Notes under the pieces: generated by a model | Told to the model about the DNA's origin: nothing | Seen by the model: the letters and a program-made list of their open reading frames with translations, nothing else | The model's database searches: none | Made by a program: the position numbers and the translations under genes | Shown: positions 62,748-64,000 of the stretch, piece after piece | Layout of the letters: the number at the start of each line of letters is the position of its first letter | Position numbering within the stretch: the first letter of the stretch is position 1 | Origin: Proteromonas lacertae | Taxonomy: Eukaryota; Sar; Bigyra; Opalinata; Proteromonadidae | Assembly: GCA_002245135.1 (NCBI GenBank) | Contig: NGBS01001175.1 | Span: forward strand, 94,197-158,196 | Length of the DNA: 64,000 bases | Reading direction: 5' to 3'

Positions 62748-63794
62748 TCATATAACACTCTCATAAAAGATATATTCAAATCCTCCTGGAGAATTGAATG
62801 GAATATCTACACTAGAATCTGGCTTAGGAATACTCATTGTCATATTTCTGATATTATTATCTTCATCAATCTTCTGCTGCTGTGCTTGCTGTTGTATTTG
62901 TTGCTGTTGCATTTGTTTATTCTGTTTGTTCTGTAGAGATTGATCTAAAGAAGTTGGAATTGGTAAATCATTCATCACTGGTATTGAAGATGCTAAAGAA
63001 CTATCATTAGCTATAGAAACATCATTATTTCTAGTATGTTCATCCATGAAATGATATTCTATCTCATTTTCTATATTATTATGTTGTATATTGTTTACAT
63101 TATTATTATCTGTTGTATTACTATTACTAATATCACTACTATTAGAGGTATTGGTAGTAGAAGGTTTATAATTAATTATATTATTATCATCATCATAATC
63201 GTAGTTTGTAATTGCTCTAGTTCCATGGTACTTCTTTGCAGCTATATCATATGCACGTGCTGCTGCTTCTTCTGATGTAAATGAACCTAAGTACTTCTTA
63301 TGACCATTGTGTTGGATTGTGCATTCCATTTACCAGCTCGTGAATATACTCCACGAAAATCTGATGTGTATGATTGCCTTTACTACCTTTATCTTTTGGC
63401 TGACTACTTTTGGCTGACTCATTATCGAATTTCATTCTTTTAGTTTTCCCTATATAGAAAATTAGTATTTCTTAAACAACAGGTGATTTATAAATATATG
63501 AATACTCTCCAATAGATCTGAATACGATGGGACACGAGCTATTTTTCGGAATTCTACTGTTTCATTATTCTCTATTAACAATTAATTCCAATCAATACTT
63601 TCCTGACACTCTGGACAAGCCCATAGATCTTTTGGAATTTCTTCAAGCGGAGGGTTGAGACAATTTAGATGATATACATACTTACAATAGTCGCAACACA
63701 ATAATTCCCCTGTAAGACCACATATATGACATATGTAATCGTATTTCCCTTTGAATAGAGTGAGACCAGGATATGGATTTTGAAATTCGCTCAT
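62748..63794 (-). CDS. PHD-finger / AP2-ERF domain transcription factor, apparent frameshift in AP2
   Basis: The start at 63794 ([20 protein letters not shown]) begins a PHD finger: [39 protein letters not shown]. Introns of 27, 56 and 30 nt in matching phase lead to [20 protein letters not shown], then [19 protein letters not shown], an AP2 first strand. The next bases read on in a different frame as [39 protein letters not shown], the rest of a good AP2 domain. One base is missing relative to the expected WNAQIQHNG at about 63314-63319, and no intron fits. A Gln/Asn-rich tail ([14 protein letters not shown]) follows. AP2 domains bind DNA and PHD fingers read histone H3, so this is a chromatin-linked transcription factor. 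Confidence 0.78.
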
Positions 63795-64000
63795 AATATT
63801 ATATTAAATATATGCTTATTTTTAAAAACAACAATGAAAAGAGCCACGTAATTAATATACAATAATACAACTAAACAACAAAGAAATTCCGAAATGAAAT
63901 AATTCGCGCCTTTTGTTCTGGCTATTTCTACTTCGCTAAATTTAAAAAGCTTTAGATGTGTATTCGCTGAGTTGATGTAGTGAGTCTGGTGAACTCATAA

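Noticed and set aside
1-64000. Alternative genetic code with reassigned stops
   Set aside because: Long exons are free of in-frame TAA, TAG and TGA, and genes end at ordinary stops. Only one unexplained TAA (25915) remains.

Overview
This window is nuclear DNA from an AT-rich, intron-dense eukaryotic microbe. Coding exons are separated by very short GT...AG introns (about 19-70 nt, mostly 25-35, commonly GTATAT...TAG), many of which are little more than (TA)n or (TAA)n tracts. Intergenic gaps are mostly under 250 bp, and the standard genetic code fits nearly every exon. CEP104, a PHD-AP2 fusion and a PP2C/cNMP/kinase fusion suggest a flagellated protist outside animals and fungi. The last architecture is known from plants, stramenopiles and ciliates, so a stramenopile-like lineage is a reasonable guess, but the lineage cannot be fixed from the sequence alone. 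No tRNA, rRNA, transposon, CRISPR or prokaryotic feature was seen.

Layout. 0-3.6 kb (minus): a PP2C/cyclic-nucleotide/pseudokinase fusion that runs off the left edge. 3.9-5.9 kb (minus): two adjacent leucine-rich-repeat genes. 6.0-7.7 kb (minus): a phospholipase-B-like lysosomal hydrolase. 7.9-11 kb (minus): four small or unrecognised genes, including an EF-hand protein. 11.1-13.9 kb (minus): CEP104, divergent from gamma-SNAP (14.0-15.25 kb, plus). 15.3-21.7 kb (minus): a giant BTB-BACK protein followed by about 15 putative-Ig repeats, one repeat per exon. 21.8-23.5 kb (minus): Misato. 23.6-25.4 kb (minus): a secreted EGF protein. 25.5-29.1 kb (plus): a sialate O-acetylesterase and a DUF229 sulfatase-fold membrane protein. 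29.2-31.7 kb (minus): a polytopic membrane protein with a WW-like and a beta-adaptin-appendage-like tail. 31.8-36 kb: an Asn-rich protein and two possibly axonemal proteins. 36.2-37.9 kb (minus): a PHD-RCC1 fusion.

38-49.7 kb (minus) is the most striking region. Two tandem paralogues each encode a degenerate protein kinase, then a degenerate Hsp70 ATPase domain, then a very long coiled coil in place of the chaperone substrate-binding domain. The copies are diverged except for two tracts that are almost identical at DNA level, which suggests gene conversion.

49.8-64 kb: a kinesin-14-like motor (minus), a signal-peptide surface protein and an N-myristoylated-type protein (plus), then a DEAD-box helicase, a transportin-3/importin-13 karyopherin and a PHD-AP2 transcription factor (minus). 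A short element reading CAAGCCAAG on the coding strand lies 10-40 bp upstream of at least four start codons and may be a core-promoter motif. Apparent coding lesions that could not be removed by splicing are an in-frame TAA in the acetylesterase and a one-base shift inside the AP2 domain. Several neighbouring genes serve cilia (CEP104, perhaps the 34-36 kb proteins), trafficking (gamma-SNAP, appendage-like protein) and nuclear functions (PHD proteins, karyopherin, helicase), but no operon-like functional unit is evident.
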